DNA of 64,000 bases, taken from Paenibacillus_D sp047238105 (GTDB lineage: Bacteria; Bacillota; Bacilli; Paenibacillales; Paenibacillaceae). Below are positions 32,386-41,268 of this stretch, piece after piece (the stretch's first letter is position 1; the number at the start of each line of letters is the position of its first letter). The position numbers and the translations under genes are program-made. The stretch spans positions 4,712,001 to 4,776,000 of the forward strand of contig NZ_JBDFMD010000001.1 in NCBI RefSeq assembly GCF_047238105.1, given 5' to 3'. Below the pieces are notes generated by a model that saw only the letters and a program-made list of their open reading frames with translations, ran no database searches and was not told the DNA's origin.

Positions 32386-33081
32386 ATGAAGTTCGCGGTA
32401 CTTGTATTTCCAGGCTCGAACTGTGATATCGACTGCTACAAAGCCGTCGAGCAGACCGTCGGACAGTCGGTGGACTACGTCTGGCATACGTCGACAGACC
32501 TTTCTGCTTATGACTGCATCATCGTACCGGGCGGATTCTCCTATGGGGATTACCTGCGCTGCGGTTCGATTGCCAACTTTGCTCCGGTCATGAATGAAGT
32601 GCATAAAGCGGCCGTAGCCGGCAAATACATCCTGGGCATCTGCAACGGCTTCCAGATCCTGACCGAATCCCGCCTGCTGCCTGGCGCGCTGCTGCGCAAC
32701 AACGGCATGAAATTCCGCTGCCACCAGGCGCTGCTCGAAGTAGTAAACAACGAGACGCCGTTCACCAATCAGTATGCGCAGGGAGAAGTCATCGATATTC
32801 CGATCGCTCACGGCGAGGGCAGCTATTATTGTGACGAAGCGACACTTGAAGAGCTCAAGGCCAATAACCAGATCGTGTTCCGTTATGTAGCCGGAGCCAA
32901 CCCGAACGGTTCGGTGGAAGACATCGCCGGCATCAGCAACAAAGCAGGCAATGTCGTCGGCATGATGCCGCATCCCGAGCGGGCAGTGAGCAGCCTGCTC
33001 GGCTCCGAGGACGGCAAACGGATGTTTACATCGATCTTGAATGCATGGAGGGAACAGCATGGCGCAGCAATTAACGGCTAA
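32386..33081 (+). CDS. purQ: FGAM synthetase glutaminase subunit PurQ
   Basis: 231-residue class I glutamine amidotransferase that supplies ammonia to PurL. The nucleophile is Cys86 (LGICNGFQIL); the catalytic His/Glu pair is in MMPHPERA near the end. Overlaps purL by 23 bases. Confidence 0.97.
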   Translation: MKFAVLVFPGSNCDIDCYKAVEQTVGQSVDYVWHTSTDLSAYDCIIVPGGFSYGDYLRCGSIANFAPVMNEVHKAAVAGKYILGICNGFQILTESRLLPGALLRNNGMKFRCHQALLEVVNNETPFTNQYAQGEVIDIPIAHGEGSYYCDEATLEELKANNQIVFRYVAGANPNGSVEDIAGISNKAGNVVGMMPHPERAVSSLLGSEDGKRMFTSILNAWREQHGAAING

Positions 33082-35302
33082 AGAGCCGACACCTGAGCAG
33101 ATCGTCGAACAGAAGATATACACACAATTTGGCGTGTCGGATGAGGAATTCGAGCTGATCTGCGGATTTCTTGGACGCCAGCCCAACTACACCGAGATCG
33201 GCGTATTCAGTGTCATGTGGTCGGAGCATTGTTCCTACAAGAACTCCAAGCCAATATTGAAAAAATTCCCGATCACAGGCCCCCGCGTTCTGATGGGACC
33301 GGGCGAAGGCGCGGGCATCGTGGACATCGGCGACAATCAAGCCGTCGTGTTCAAGATCGAATCGCATAACCACCCCTCTGCGGTTGAGCCTTACCAAGGT
33401 GCCGCTACAGGCGTGGGCGGCATCATCCGCGATATTTTCTCGATGGGTGCGCGTCCGGTGGCGCTGCTCAACAGCTTGCGCTTCGGCAATCTGACCAATG
33501 ATCGCGTGAAGTACCTCTTCGAAAATGTCGTCAGCGGCATTGCCGGCTACGGCAACTGTATCGGTATTCCAACCGTGGCGGGCGAAGTGATGTTCGACGA
33601 GAGCTACGAGGGCAATCCGCTGGTTAATGCGATGTGCGTAGGTCTGATCGACCATGACAAGATCCAGCGCGGTGTGGCCAAGGGCGTAGGCAACCCGGTC
33701 TTCTACGTCGGCCCGGCAACAGGGCGCGACGGCATCCACGGGGCAACGTTTGCCTCCGTTGAGCTGTCCGAGGAGTCGGAAGAGAAACGGACGGCTGTCC
33801 AGGTCGGCGATCCGTTCATGGAGAAGCTGGTCATGGAGGCTACGCTGGAGCTGATCGATTCCGGTATCGTCCTGGGCATTCAGGATATGGGCGCAGCAGG
33901 ACTGACCTGTTCCAGCGCAGAGATGGCTTCCAAGGCCGGTAATGGCCTGGAGCTGTACCTGGACGAGGTGCCTCAGCGCGAGACGGGCATGACGCCTTAC
34001 GAGATGATGCTGTCGGAGTCGCAGGAGCGCATGCTCTTCGTCGTCGAACCGCAGCATGAGGCACAGGCGAGGGAAATCTTCGACCGCTGGGGCATCATTT
34101 GCGCCAAAGTGGGCAAAGTCACGGATGACGGGCGTCTCCGGTTGTTCCACCAGGGCGAGGAAGTTGCGGATATGCCGGTCACAGCGCTTGTAGATGAATG
34201 TCCGGTATACAACAAACCATCCAGTGAGCCGGCTTCGTTCCGCGAGAGCGCATCGATAGACACGGCTGCGTTTGACGAAATTACAGATCTGAACGGCGTG
34301 CTGGAGAAGGTGCTGGCCTCTCCGACAGTTGCAAGCAAAGAATGGGTCTACAACCAGTACGATTACATGGTCCGTACGGCTACAGCTGTTCGGCCGGGCT
34401 CCGATGCGGCTGTCGTGCTTGTCGACGGGACACGCAAGGCGCTGGCGATGACGACGGACTGCAACGGGCGGTATGTACATCTGGACCCTGAGATGGGCGG
34501 CCGGATCGCGGTCGCGGAAGCGGCGCGCAATATCGTGTGCTCCGGCGCGGAGCCGCTGGCGATTACAGATAATCTCAACTTCGGGAATCCCGAGAAGCCG
34601 GAAATTTTCTGGCAGCTGGAGAAGTCGGCAGACGGCATGTCCGAAGCCTGCGTGAAGCTGGATACGCCGGTTATCGGCGGCAACGTCAGCTTGTACAACG
34701 AGAATGCAAAGGGCGCCATCTATCCGACGCCGGTCATCGGCATGGTCGGTCTGGTACATGACATCGACCATATCACCACGCAAGGCTTCAAGAGCGAAGG
34801 CGACGTCATCGTGCTGCTCGGCGAGACAAAAGCGGAATTCGGCGGCAGCGAGCTGCAGTACGTGCTGAACGGCGCCCCGTCAGGACGTCCTCCGGTTATT
34901 GATCTGGACGTGGAGAAGCAAGTGCAAGGTGCGGTTCTAAGCGCCATTCAACAAGGTCTCGTGGCGTCGGCTCACGACTTGTCGGAAGGCGGCATCGCGG
35001 TCGCGCTGGCGGAGTCTTGCATAAGCGGCGGCAAAGGCGCGGATGTTTCTTTATCTAGCGACCTTCGTCCGGACCACCTGTTGTTCAGCGAATCGCAGTC
35101 CCGAATCTTGCTCTCGGCCAAGCCGGAGCAAGCGGACGCGCTGACGGCGCTTCTGAGCGAGCAAGGCGTACAGCATGCGGTAATCGGCACAGTAACAGGC
35201 AGCAGCCTCACCATCAACGTAAACGGCAGACCGGCCATAGGCACGCCGGTACAACAACTGGAGAAGGTCTGGAAGGATGCGATTCCATGTCTAATGAAGT
35301 AG
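33059..35302 (+). CDS. purL: FGAM synthetase large subunit PurL
   Basis: 747-residue small-type PurL (needs PurS and PurQ), converting FGAR to FGAM with ATP. The N-terminal MWSEHCSYKNSKP, the ATP/Mg loop FKIESHNHPSAVEP and the second half GGNVSLYNE are diagnostic. The start at 33059 follows GGAGGGAACAGC inside the end of purQ. The end overlaps purF by 16 bases. Confidence 0.97.
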   Translation: MAQQLTAKEPTPEQIVEQKIYTQFGVSDEEFELICGFLGRQPNYTEIGVFSVMWSEHCSYKNSKPILKKFPITGPRVLMGPGEGAGIVDIGDNQAVVFKIESHNHPSAVEPYQGAATGVGGIIRDIFSMGARPVALLNSLRFGNLTNDRVKYLFENVVSGIAGYGNCIGIPTVAGEVMFDESYEGNPLVNAMCVGLIDHDKIQRGVAKGVGNPVFYVGPATGRDGIHGATFASVELSEESEEKRTAVQVGDPFMEKLVMEATLELIDSGIVLGIQDMGAAGLTCSSAEMASKAGNGLELYLDEVPQRETGMTPYEMMLSESQERMLFVVEPQHEAQAREIFDRWGIICAKVGKVTDDGRLRLFHQGEEVADMPVTALVDECPVYNKPSSEPASFRESASIDTAAFDEITDLNGVLEKVLASPTVASKEWVYNQYDYMVRTATAVRPGSDAAVVLVDGTRKALAMTTDCNGRYVHLDPEMGGRIAVAEAARNIVCSGAEPLAITDNLNFGNPEKPEIFWQLEKSADGMSEACVKLDTPVIGGNVSLYNENAKGAIYPTPVIGMVGLVHDIDHITTQGFKSEGDVIVLLGETKAEFGGSELQYVLNGAPSGRPPVIDLDVEKQVQGAVLSAIQQGLVASAHDLSEGGIAVALAESCISGGKGADVSLSSDLRPDHLLFSESQSRILLSAKPEQADALTALLSEQGVQHAVIGTVTGSSLTINVNGRPAIGTPVQQLEKVWKDAIPCLMK

Positions 35303-36765
35303 AACAGCTCCCCAAGCTGTGGACAGGTGACCATTACAACGAAGGCATTGGCCGTGACGACATCTTTGACAAATTGAGAGAAGAGTGCGGGGTATTCGGC
35401 GCCTTTGGATTGCCGGCGGCGTCGACGCTTTCCTATTATGGGCTGCATGCGCTGCAGCATCGGGGCGAGGAGAGCGCGGGCATCTGCACAGTCGACTCCC
35501 AGAGCGGCGGGTTCCACTATCATCGGGGAATGGGGCTCGTCAAGGAAGTGTTCAGCCAGGATCGTCTGGATTCGCTGGAAGGCGACCGGGCGATCGGGCA
35601 TGTGCGCTACTCGACCTCCGGGGAGAGCAAGATCGCCAACGCGCAGCCGCTTATCTTCAAGTACCGGGACGGCGATCTGGCGGTCGCCACCAACGGAAAT
35701 ATCGTCAACGCGCCGGAGATCCGCCGTGAGCTTGAGAATCTCGGCTCGATCTTCCAGACAACGAGCGATACCGAGGTCATCGCGCATCTGATCGCCCGCT
35801 CGCCCAAGGATTTCGTCTCGGCGGTGCGGGATGCGATGCAGCGGATCGTCGGCGGGTATGCGTTCCTGATCTTGTCCAACGACAAGCTGATCGTCGTCTC
35901 CGACCCGCATGGTCTGCGTCCGCTCGTCATGGGCAAGCTCGGATCCGGCTATGTGTTCGCCTCCGAGACTTGCGCTCTGGAGACATGCGGTGCGGTCTAT
36001 GAGCGCGATGTACAGCCCGGCGAGATGCTCATATTGGATCGCGACGGGCTCCGCGTGGAGCGCTACGCTCCCTTGGAGCGGCGGGCGACCTGTTCTATGG
36101 AGTATATCTACTTCGCAAGACCGGACAGCGATATCAACGGCATCAACCTGCACTCCGCTCGCAAGCGGATGGGTAAGGAGATGGCGATCGAGTCCTTCGT
36201 CGATGCCGATATCGTCACCGGGGTGCCGGATTCGAGCATCTCGGCAGCGATCGGCTACGCCGAGCAGACGGGCATCCCGTACGAGCTCGGCCTGATCAAG
36301 AACAAGTATACCGGCCGGACCTTCATCCAGCCGTCGCAGGAGCTGCGCGAGAAGGGCGTCAAGATGAAGCTGAGCGCCGTCCGCAAGGTGGTCGAGGGCA
36401 AGCGTGTCGTCATGATCGACGACTCGATCGTCCGCGGCACCACTTCGCTGCGTATCGTCAACTTGCTGCGGGAGGCTGGCGCGACGGAAGTCCATGTACG
36501 GATCACCTCGCCGCCATTCGCCAACCCTTGCTACTACGGCATCGACACGCCGGACCGCAAGGAGCTGATCGCTTCGTCCAAGACGGTCGAGGAGATCCGC
36601 CAGGCGATCAACGCCGACTCGCTGCACTTCCTCAGCCATCGCGGCCTGATCGAAGCGATCGGCGGCAACCAGGGCGAGATGAACCGCGGCATGTGCCTGG
36701 CTTGCTTCGACAACGACTACCCGACCCCGGTCGATGCAGAAGCGGAGAAAAGCTGCAGCTGTTAG
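35287..36765 (+). CDS. purF: Glutamine PRPP amidotransferase
   Basis: 492 residues; the first committed step of purine synthesis. A ~33-residue propeptide precedes the mature N-terminal Cys34 (LREECGVFGAFG), which is the Ntn glutaminase nucleophile exposed by self-processing. The PRPP loop VVMIDDSIVRGTTS is at about 374-388. C-terminal Cys residues (MCLACF and others) fit the structural Fe-S cluster of the Bacillus-type enzyme. Start lies within the end of purL. Confidence 0.97.
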   Translation: MSNEVEQLPKLWTGDHYNEGIGRDDIFDKLREECGVFGAFGLPAASTLSYYGLHALQHRGEESAGICTVDSQSGGFHYHRGMGLVKEVFSQDRLDSLEGDRAIGHVRYSTSGESKIANAQPLIFKYRDGDLAVATNGNIVNAPEIRRELENLGSIFQTTSDTEVIAHLIARSPKDFVSAVRDAMQRIVGGYAFLILSNDKLIVVSDPHGLRPLVMGKLGSGYVFASETCALETCGAVYERDVQPGEMLILDRDGLRVERYAPLERRATCSMEYIYFARPDSDINGINLHSARKRMGKEMAIESFVDADIVTGVPDSSISAAIGYAEQTGIPYELGLIKNKYTGRTFIQPSQELREKGVKMKLSAVRKVVEGKRVVMIDDSIVRGTTSLRIVNLLREAGATEVHVRITSPPFANPCYYGIDTPDRKELIASSKTVEEIRQAINADSLHFLSHRGLIEAIGGNQGEMNRGMCLACFDNDYPTPVDAEAEKSCSC

Positions 36766-36784
36766 GCGGCGGCGCAGGCCGCTT

Positions 36785-36890
36785 AAGCCTAAAGCTAGGT
36801 CGTAGAGGCCGGAAACTGGCTGCGGCGGTGCGCTGCAAGGCTAAAAACTAGTCTTAGACGCTGGAAATCGGGTTGGCGGCACGCAGTAAG
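36785..36890. repeat. Degenerate 51-52-bp repeat after purF (about 2.3 units)
   Basis: AAGCCTAAAGCTAGG at 36785, AAGGCTAAAAACTAG at 36837 and AAGGCTAGGGCTACG at 36888 begin successive diverged units spaced 52 and 51 bases, each with GGAAA-TGGG/TGGC and GCGC/CACGC blocks. Confidence 0.65.
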
Positions 36891-36926
36891 GCTAGGGCTA
36901 CGACATGCCCAGCGGCATGTGGCTGC

Positions 36927-37065
36927 TCTAAGTAAACTTTTTTTCGCTACAGCTGCCTAAGCGGAGGTTGTGAGCCACTCTAAGTAAACTTTCTTTCGCT
37001 GCAGCAGCCTGGGCGGAGGTTGGGAGCGGTTCTAAGTAAACTTTCTTTCGCTACAGCTGTCCGTG
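36927..37065. repeat. 52-bp repeat before purM (about 2.7 units)
   Basis: TCTAAGTAAACTTTCTTTCGCT begins units at 36927, 36979 and 37031, exactly 52 apart, followed by CAGC, CCT and GGCGGAGGTTG blocks. Only the first 20 bases are nearly invariant. Confidence 0.85.
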
Positions 37066-37128
37066 TGGGACCTGTAGGCTCTCTGGCAATACGCGGACCT
37101 GTTAGTCGGACCAGGTTGTACGATAGGA

Positions 37129-37182
37129 TTCAAGCTCCCCGACAAGGGAGGCTTGAACAAACAAATGTTTTTGTTCAAACGA
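37129..37182 (+). promoter_or_regulatory. Two overlapping hairpins before purM
   Basis: TCAAGCTCCCC pairs with GGGAGGCTTGA (about 37130-37156). The end of that stem, TTGAACAAA, can instead pair with TTTGTTCAA about 10 bases further on. The two stems share TTGAA, so they exclude each other, as in an attenuator or anti-terminator. Confidence 0.45.
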
Positions 37183-37234
37183 TCGGGTTTATCGCACCGA
37201 GAACGTTTGAACAACCTCTAAAGGAGTGTTACTG

Positions 37235-38278
37235 GTGTCAGAAGCCTATAAACAGGCCGGCGTCGATATCGCAGCCGGCAACGAAGCAGTAGAGCGGATG
37301 AAGAAGCACGTGAAGCGGACGCTGCGCCCCGAAGTGATGACCGAGCTGGGCGGCTTCGGCGGACTGTTCGGCCTCGACAAGAGTAAGTATGAAGAGCCGG
37401 TGCTCGTCTCCGGCACCGATGGCGTCGGCACCAAGCTGAAGCTTGCGTTTGCCATGGACAAGCATGATACGATCGGCATCGATGCCGTCGCCATGTGCGT
37501 CAACGACATCGTCGTGCAGGGCGCTGAGCCTCTGTTCTTCCTCGATTATCTGGCGTGCGACAAGGTCGTGCCGGAGAAGATCGAAGCGATCGTCAAAGGC
37601 ATCTCCGACGGCTGCGTCGGCTCGGGCTGCGCGCTGATCGGCGGCGAGACAGCCGAGATGCCGGGCATGTACGCCGAAGGCGAGTATGACATCGCCGGCT
37701 TCACCGTAGGTGTCGTCGACAAGGCCAAGATCATCGACGGCAGCACGATCGCCCCTGGCGATGCGATCATCGGCCTCGCTTCGAGCGGCGTGCACAGCAA
37801 CGGCTTCTCGCTCGTGCGCAGACTGCTGCTGGAGCAGTCCGGCTATGCGCTGACGGATACGGTGGAGGAGCTGGGCGGCGCACGTCTGGGCGACGTCCTG
37901 CTCACGCCGACCAAGCTGTATGTCAAGCCGGCGCTGGCGCTGATCGAGAAGCTGCAGGTTAAGGGGATGGCTCACATCACCGGCGGCGGCTTCATCGAGA
38001 ACATCCCGCGCGTCCTGCCTGAAGGCGTGAACGCCGAGATCGACTACGGCTCCTGGCCGATCCTGCCGATCTTCGAGCTCATGCAGCAGAAGGGCAGCAT
38101 TACGAACCGCGATATGTTCACGACGTTCAATATGGGCATCGGCTATATCGCGGTTGTATCGGCTGAGCAGGCCGAAGAAGCACTGCAGATCCTGGCTGAG
38201 CAGGGCGAGCAGGCTTACCGGATCGGTACCGTGACGGAAGGAAGCCGGGTCGTGACCTTTACAGGAGCGGACGTCTGA
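37235..38278 (+). CDS. purM: Phosphoribosylformylglycinamidine cyclo-ligase
   Basis: 347-residue AIR synthetase. GTG at 37235 is the preferred start: AAGGAG at 37221-37226 has 8-base spacing, and length then matches the B. subtilis enzyme. Motifs SGTDGVGTKLKLAF, GGETAEMPGMY and HITGGGFIENIPRV are present. Its stop overlaps the purN start by one base. It is separated from purF by 469 bases of repeats and hairpins. Confidence 0.96.
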   Translation: MSEAYKQAGVDIAAGNEAVERMKKHVKRTLRPEVMTELGGFGGLFGLDKSKYEEPVLVSGTDGVGTKLKLAFAMDKHDTIGIDAVAMCVNDIVVQGAEPLFFLDYLACDKVVPEKIEAIVKGISDGCVGSGCALIGGETAEMPGMYAEGEYDIAGFTVGVVDKAKIIDGSTIAPGDAIIGLASSGVHSNGFSLVRRLLLEQSGYALTDTVEELGGARLGDVLLTPTKLYVKPALALIEKLQVKGMAHITGGGFIENIPRVLPEGVNAEIDYGSWPILPIFELMQQKGSITNRDMFTTFNMGIGYIAVVSAEQAEEALQILAEQGEQAYRIGTVTEGSRVVTFTGADV

Positions 38279-38883
38279 TGGCGATGAAAATCGCTGTTTT
38301 TGCCTCAGGCCAAGGAACCAACTTCCAGGCCCTGGCGGATAGAGTACAGGAAGGGCGGCTCGATGTCAGCATCGAGCTGCTTGTCTGTGACCGGCCGTCT
38401 GCGCCGGTCGTCGGCCGGGCGGAGCGTGCCGGCGTGCCGGTACACGCTTTTACACCGAAGTCATATGCTTCCCGGGAGGCCTATGAGCAAGAGATCCTGG
38501 CCAAGCTGCAGGAACTGGGCGTCGAACTCATCATATTGGCCGGTTATATGCGGATCATCACGCCTGTCCTTGTCGAGCCTTATTATGGCCGGATGGTCAA
38601 TATCCATCCGTCACTGCTGCCGTCCTTCCCGGGCGTAGGCGGGATCGCCCAGGCGTTGGCCTATGGCGTCAAGGTAACCGGGGTCACGGTTCACTACGTG
38701 GACGGCGGCCTCGACAGCGGGCCGATCATCGCCCAGCGGGTAGTCGAGGTGGCTGACGGCGATACGGAAGACTCGCTTGCCCCTCGCATTCATGAGGCCG
38801 AACAAGCGCTGCTTCCCTGGGTCGTGCAGCAGATTGCCCGCGGCCGCGTCCATCTGGACGGGCGTCAGGTGCGGATAAGATAA
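38278..38883 (+). CDS. purN: Phosphoribosylglycinamide formyltransferase (10-formyl-THF)
   Basis: 201-residue GART. FASGQGTNFQAL (phosphate loop), the catalytic NIHPSLLPSFPG motif (Asn, His) and GVTVHYVDGGLDSGPII (Asp) are present. ATG overlaps the purM TGA; a second ATG two codons on (MKIAVFAS) is equally plausible. Confidence 0.96.
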   Translation: MAMKIAVFASGQGTNFQALADRVQEGRLDVSIELLVCDRPSAPVVGRAERAGVPVHAFTPKSYASREAYEQEILAKLQELGVELIILAGYMRIITPVLVEPYYGRMVNIHPSLLPSFPGVGGIAQALAYGVKVTGVTVHYVDGGLDSGPIIAQRVVEVADGDTEDSLAPRIHEAEQALLPWVVQQIARGRVHLDGRQVRIR

Positions 38884-38917
38884 TAGCACCATCATACAGT
38901 CAGCCTACAAAAATGCG

Positions 38918-39485
38918 GCAATAGCGGCAGAAAGGGTCGCTGGAGGTGCCGGGTTACCACAAGCGTCGCTCCAGCGGCAGAAAGTACCGTTGCAGCAGCT
39001 CAAGTCGGGGAGGGCGTCGCAATAGCGGCAGAAAGTGCCGCTGCAGCAGCTCAAGCCGGGGATGGTGTCGCAATAGCGGCAGAAAGTGCCGCTGCAGCAG
39101 CTCAAGCCGGGGATGGTGTCGCAATAGCGGCAGAAAGTGCCGTTGCAGCAGCTCAAGTCGGGGAGGGCGTCGCAATAGCGGCAGAAAGTGCCGCTGCAGC
39201 ACCTCAAGCCGGGGAGGGCGTCGCAATAGCGGCAGAAAGTACCGTTGCAGCAGCTCAAGTCGGGGAGGGCGTCGCAATAGCGGCAGAAAGTGCCGCTGCA
39301 GCAGCTCAAGCCGGGGATGGTGTCGCAATAGCGGCAGAAAGTGCCGTTACAGCAGCTCAAGTCGGGGAGGGCGTCGCAATAGCGGCAGAAAGTGCCGTTA
39401 CAGCAGCTCAAGTCGGGGAGGGCGTCGCAATAGCGGCAGAAAGTGCCGCTGCAGCAGCTCAAGCCGGGGATGGTGTCGCAACGTA
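38918..39485. repeat. 51-bp minisatellite between purN and purH (11 units)
   Basis: Units of GCAATAGCGGCAGAAAGTGC followed by CGCTGCAGCAGCTCAAGCCG and GGGATGGTGTC start at 38918, 38968 and then every 51 bases to 39478. Each unit can fold AGCGGCA-GAAAG-TGCCGCT. Two sub-types alternate irregularly (AAGCCGGGGATGGT and AAGTCGGGGAGGGC). Frames stay open on both strands only because 51 is divisible by 3. Confidence 0.93.
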
Positions 39486-39498
39486 GCCGCTTCAACTT

Positions 39499-39598
39499 GA
39501 ATTCCAGAATTTATATGTTGCACACGTATATCAGCTAAGAATTTTTCGGAATGAAACTAACTGTTTCGCCAAAGATGGCGACACCCGTTTCACCTTGA
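39499..39598. repeat. Family B structured element, copy 2
   Basis: AGAATTTATATGTTGCACAC hairpin, GGAATGAAAC, an inner GTTTCGCC-AAAGAT-GGCGAC hairpin and the end box CCGTTTCACCTTGAT, in the same order as the other copies. Directly followed by family C. Confidence 0.7.
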
Positions 39599-39608
39599 TC
39601 TTTTTAGA

Positions 39609-39683
39609 AATTATATGTTTTCCGGGCCCCCGCATCGTACCTAAATCGGCATCGGAGAAAAAGCTTCACTTTGTGGGGGACTT
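39609..39683. repeat. Family C G/C-box hairpin element, copy 3
   Basis: TTATATGTTTTCCGGGCCCC on the left and CACTTTGTGGGGGA on the right; the stem is less perfect than in copies 1 and 2. It ends about 8 bases before the purH ribosome site. Confidence 0.6.
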
Positions 39684-39703
39684 CACACTTAGGAGGGATT
39701 GGA

Positions 39704-41251
39704 TTGGCTATTCGCAGAGCGCTGATCAGTGTATCGGACAAGACGGGGATCGTCGAATTCTCGCGAGAATTATCCAAGCTGGGCGTAGAGATTATCTCCA
39801 CCGGAGGGACGGCTAGTCTGCTGGAAAAGGAAGGCGTACCGGTCATCGGCATCTCGGAGGTCACGGGATTCCCGGAGATCCTGGACGGACGGGTGAAGAC
39901 GCTGCATCCGGCGGTGCACAGCGGCTTGCTGGCGATCCGCGATGATGCGGAGCATCAGAAGAAGATGGAGGAGCTGGAGCTCAAGTATATCGATCTGGTC
40001 GTGGTCAACCTGTATCCGTTCCAGGAGACGATCGCCAAGCCGGACGTATCCTACGAGGATGCGGTCGAGAATATCGATATCGGTGGACCGACGATGCTGC
40101 GTTCGGCGGCGAAGAACCATGCGTTCGTCACCGTGGTTGTCGATGCGGCCGACTATAGTACGGTGCTGGAGGAAGTACGCGGCGACGGCGACACGACGCT
40201 GGAGACGCGCAAAGCGCTCGCGGCCAAAGTATTCCGTCACACTGGCGCGTATGACGCCCTGATCTCCGACTACCTGACGACGCAGACGGGCCAGGTGCTG
40301 CCTGAGCGCATGACCGTCACTTATGAGAAGATGCAGGATCTGCGCTACGGCGAGAACCCGCATCAGTCTGCTGCCTTCTACCGCAAGCCGCTGGCGCCTG
40401 AGGGCAACATCACGACAGCTAAGCAGCTGCACGGCAAAGAGCTCTCCTACAACAACATCAACGACGCCAATGCAGCGCTCTCCATCGTCAAAGAATTCGA
40501 AGAGCCGGCTGTGGTCGCAGTCAAGCATATGAACCCGTGCGGCGTCGGCATCGGCGAGGACATCCACGAGGCGTACCAAAAAGCGTATTCAGCTGATCCG
40601 ACTTCGATCTTCGGAGGCATCGTCGCTGCCAACCGGCCGATCGGCAAGGAGACGGCGCTGCTGCTGAACGAGATCTTCCTGGAGATCGTCATCGCGCCGG
40701 ACTTCACGCAGGAAGCGCTGGATATCCTGAAGCAGAAGAAAAATCTCCGCTTGCTGCAGCTGGGCGAGCTCCAGTCGGGCGCCCAGCGCAAGCCGGAATG
40801 GCTCGTCACCTCTGTGGACGGCGGCATGCTGGTCCAGCAGAGCGACGTCCATACGCTCACTGCCGCGGATCTGAAGGTGGTGACGACACGTCAGCCATCC
40901 GAAGCAGAGCTGAAGCAGCTGCTGTTCGGCTGGAAGGTGGTCAAGCATGTGAAGTCCAATGCCATCCTGCTGGCAAAGAACAATATGACGATCGGTGTCG
41001 GCGCCGGGCAGATGAATCGGGTCGGCGCAGCGCGCATCGCGATCGAGCAAGCGGGCGTGGAGGCGCAAGGAGCGATTCTGGCCTCTGACGCATTTTTCCC
41101 GATGGGCGATACGCTGGAGCTGGCGGCCAAAGCCGGGATCACAGCAGTCATCCAGCCGGGCGGCTCGATCAAGGACGAAGAATCGATCGCTGTGGCCAAC
41201 GCACACAACATCGCGATGGTGATGACCGGCGTTCGTCATTTCAAACATTAG
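39704..41251 (+). CDS. purH: Bifunctional AICAR formyltransferase / IMP cyclohydrolase
   Basis: 515 residues catalysing the last two steps to IMP. The N-terminal cyclohydrolase (RALISVSDKTGIVEF, GGTASLL, GRVKTLHP) and the C-terminal transformylase (VKHMNPCG, the KSNAILLAKN stretch) are complete. A TTG start at 39704 is chosen: AGGAGGG at 39691 has 6-base spacing and the protein then begins MAIRRALIS; the upstream in-frame ATG at 39671 lies in the repeat. It is cut off from purN by 820 bases of repeat DNA. Confidence 0.96.
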   Translation: MAIRRALISVSDKTGIVEFSRELSKLGVEIISTGGTASLLEKEGVPVIGISEVTGFPEILDGRVKTLHPAVHSGLLAIRDDAEHQKKMEELELKYIDLVVVNLYPFQETIAKPDVSYEDAVENIDIGGPTMLRSAAKNHAFVTVVVDAADYSTVLEEVRGDGDTTLETRKALAAKVFRHTGAYDALISDYLTTQTGQVLPERMTVTYEKMQDLRYGENPHQSAAFYRKPLAPEGNITTAKQLHGKELSYNNINDANAALSIVKEFEEPAVVAVKHMNPCGVGIGEDIHEAYQKAYSADPTSIFGGIVAANRPIGKETALLLNEIFLEIVIAPDFTQEALDILKQKKNLRLLQLGELQSGAQRKPEWLVTSVDGGMLVQQSDVHTLTAADLKVVTTRQPSEAELKQLLFGWKVVKHVKSNAILLAKNNMTIGVGAGQMNRVGAARIAIEQAGVEAQGAILASDAFFPMGDTLELAAKAGITAVIQPGGSIKDEESIAVANAHNIAMVMTGVRHFKH

Positions 41252-41268
41252 AGACAGGGGGAGTACGA

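Noticed and set aside
38918..39485. CRISPR array
   Set aside because: The 51-bp units are contiguous with no unique spacers, and no cas genes are nearby.
38905..39495. 196-residue Cys-rich minus-strand frame made of 17-residue repeats (CRYCDALPDLSCCNGTF)
   Set aside because: The frame is open only because the repeat unit is 51 bases; the opposite strand is equally open, no ribosome site or signal peptide is seen, and it lies antisense within the pur operon.
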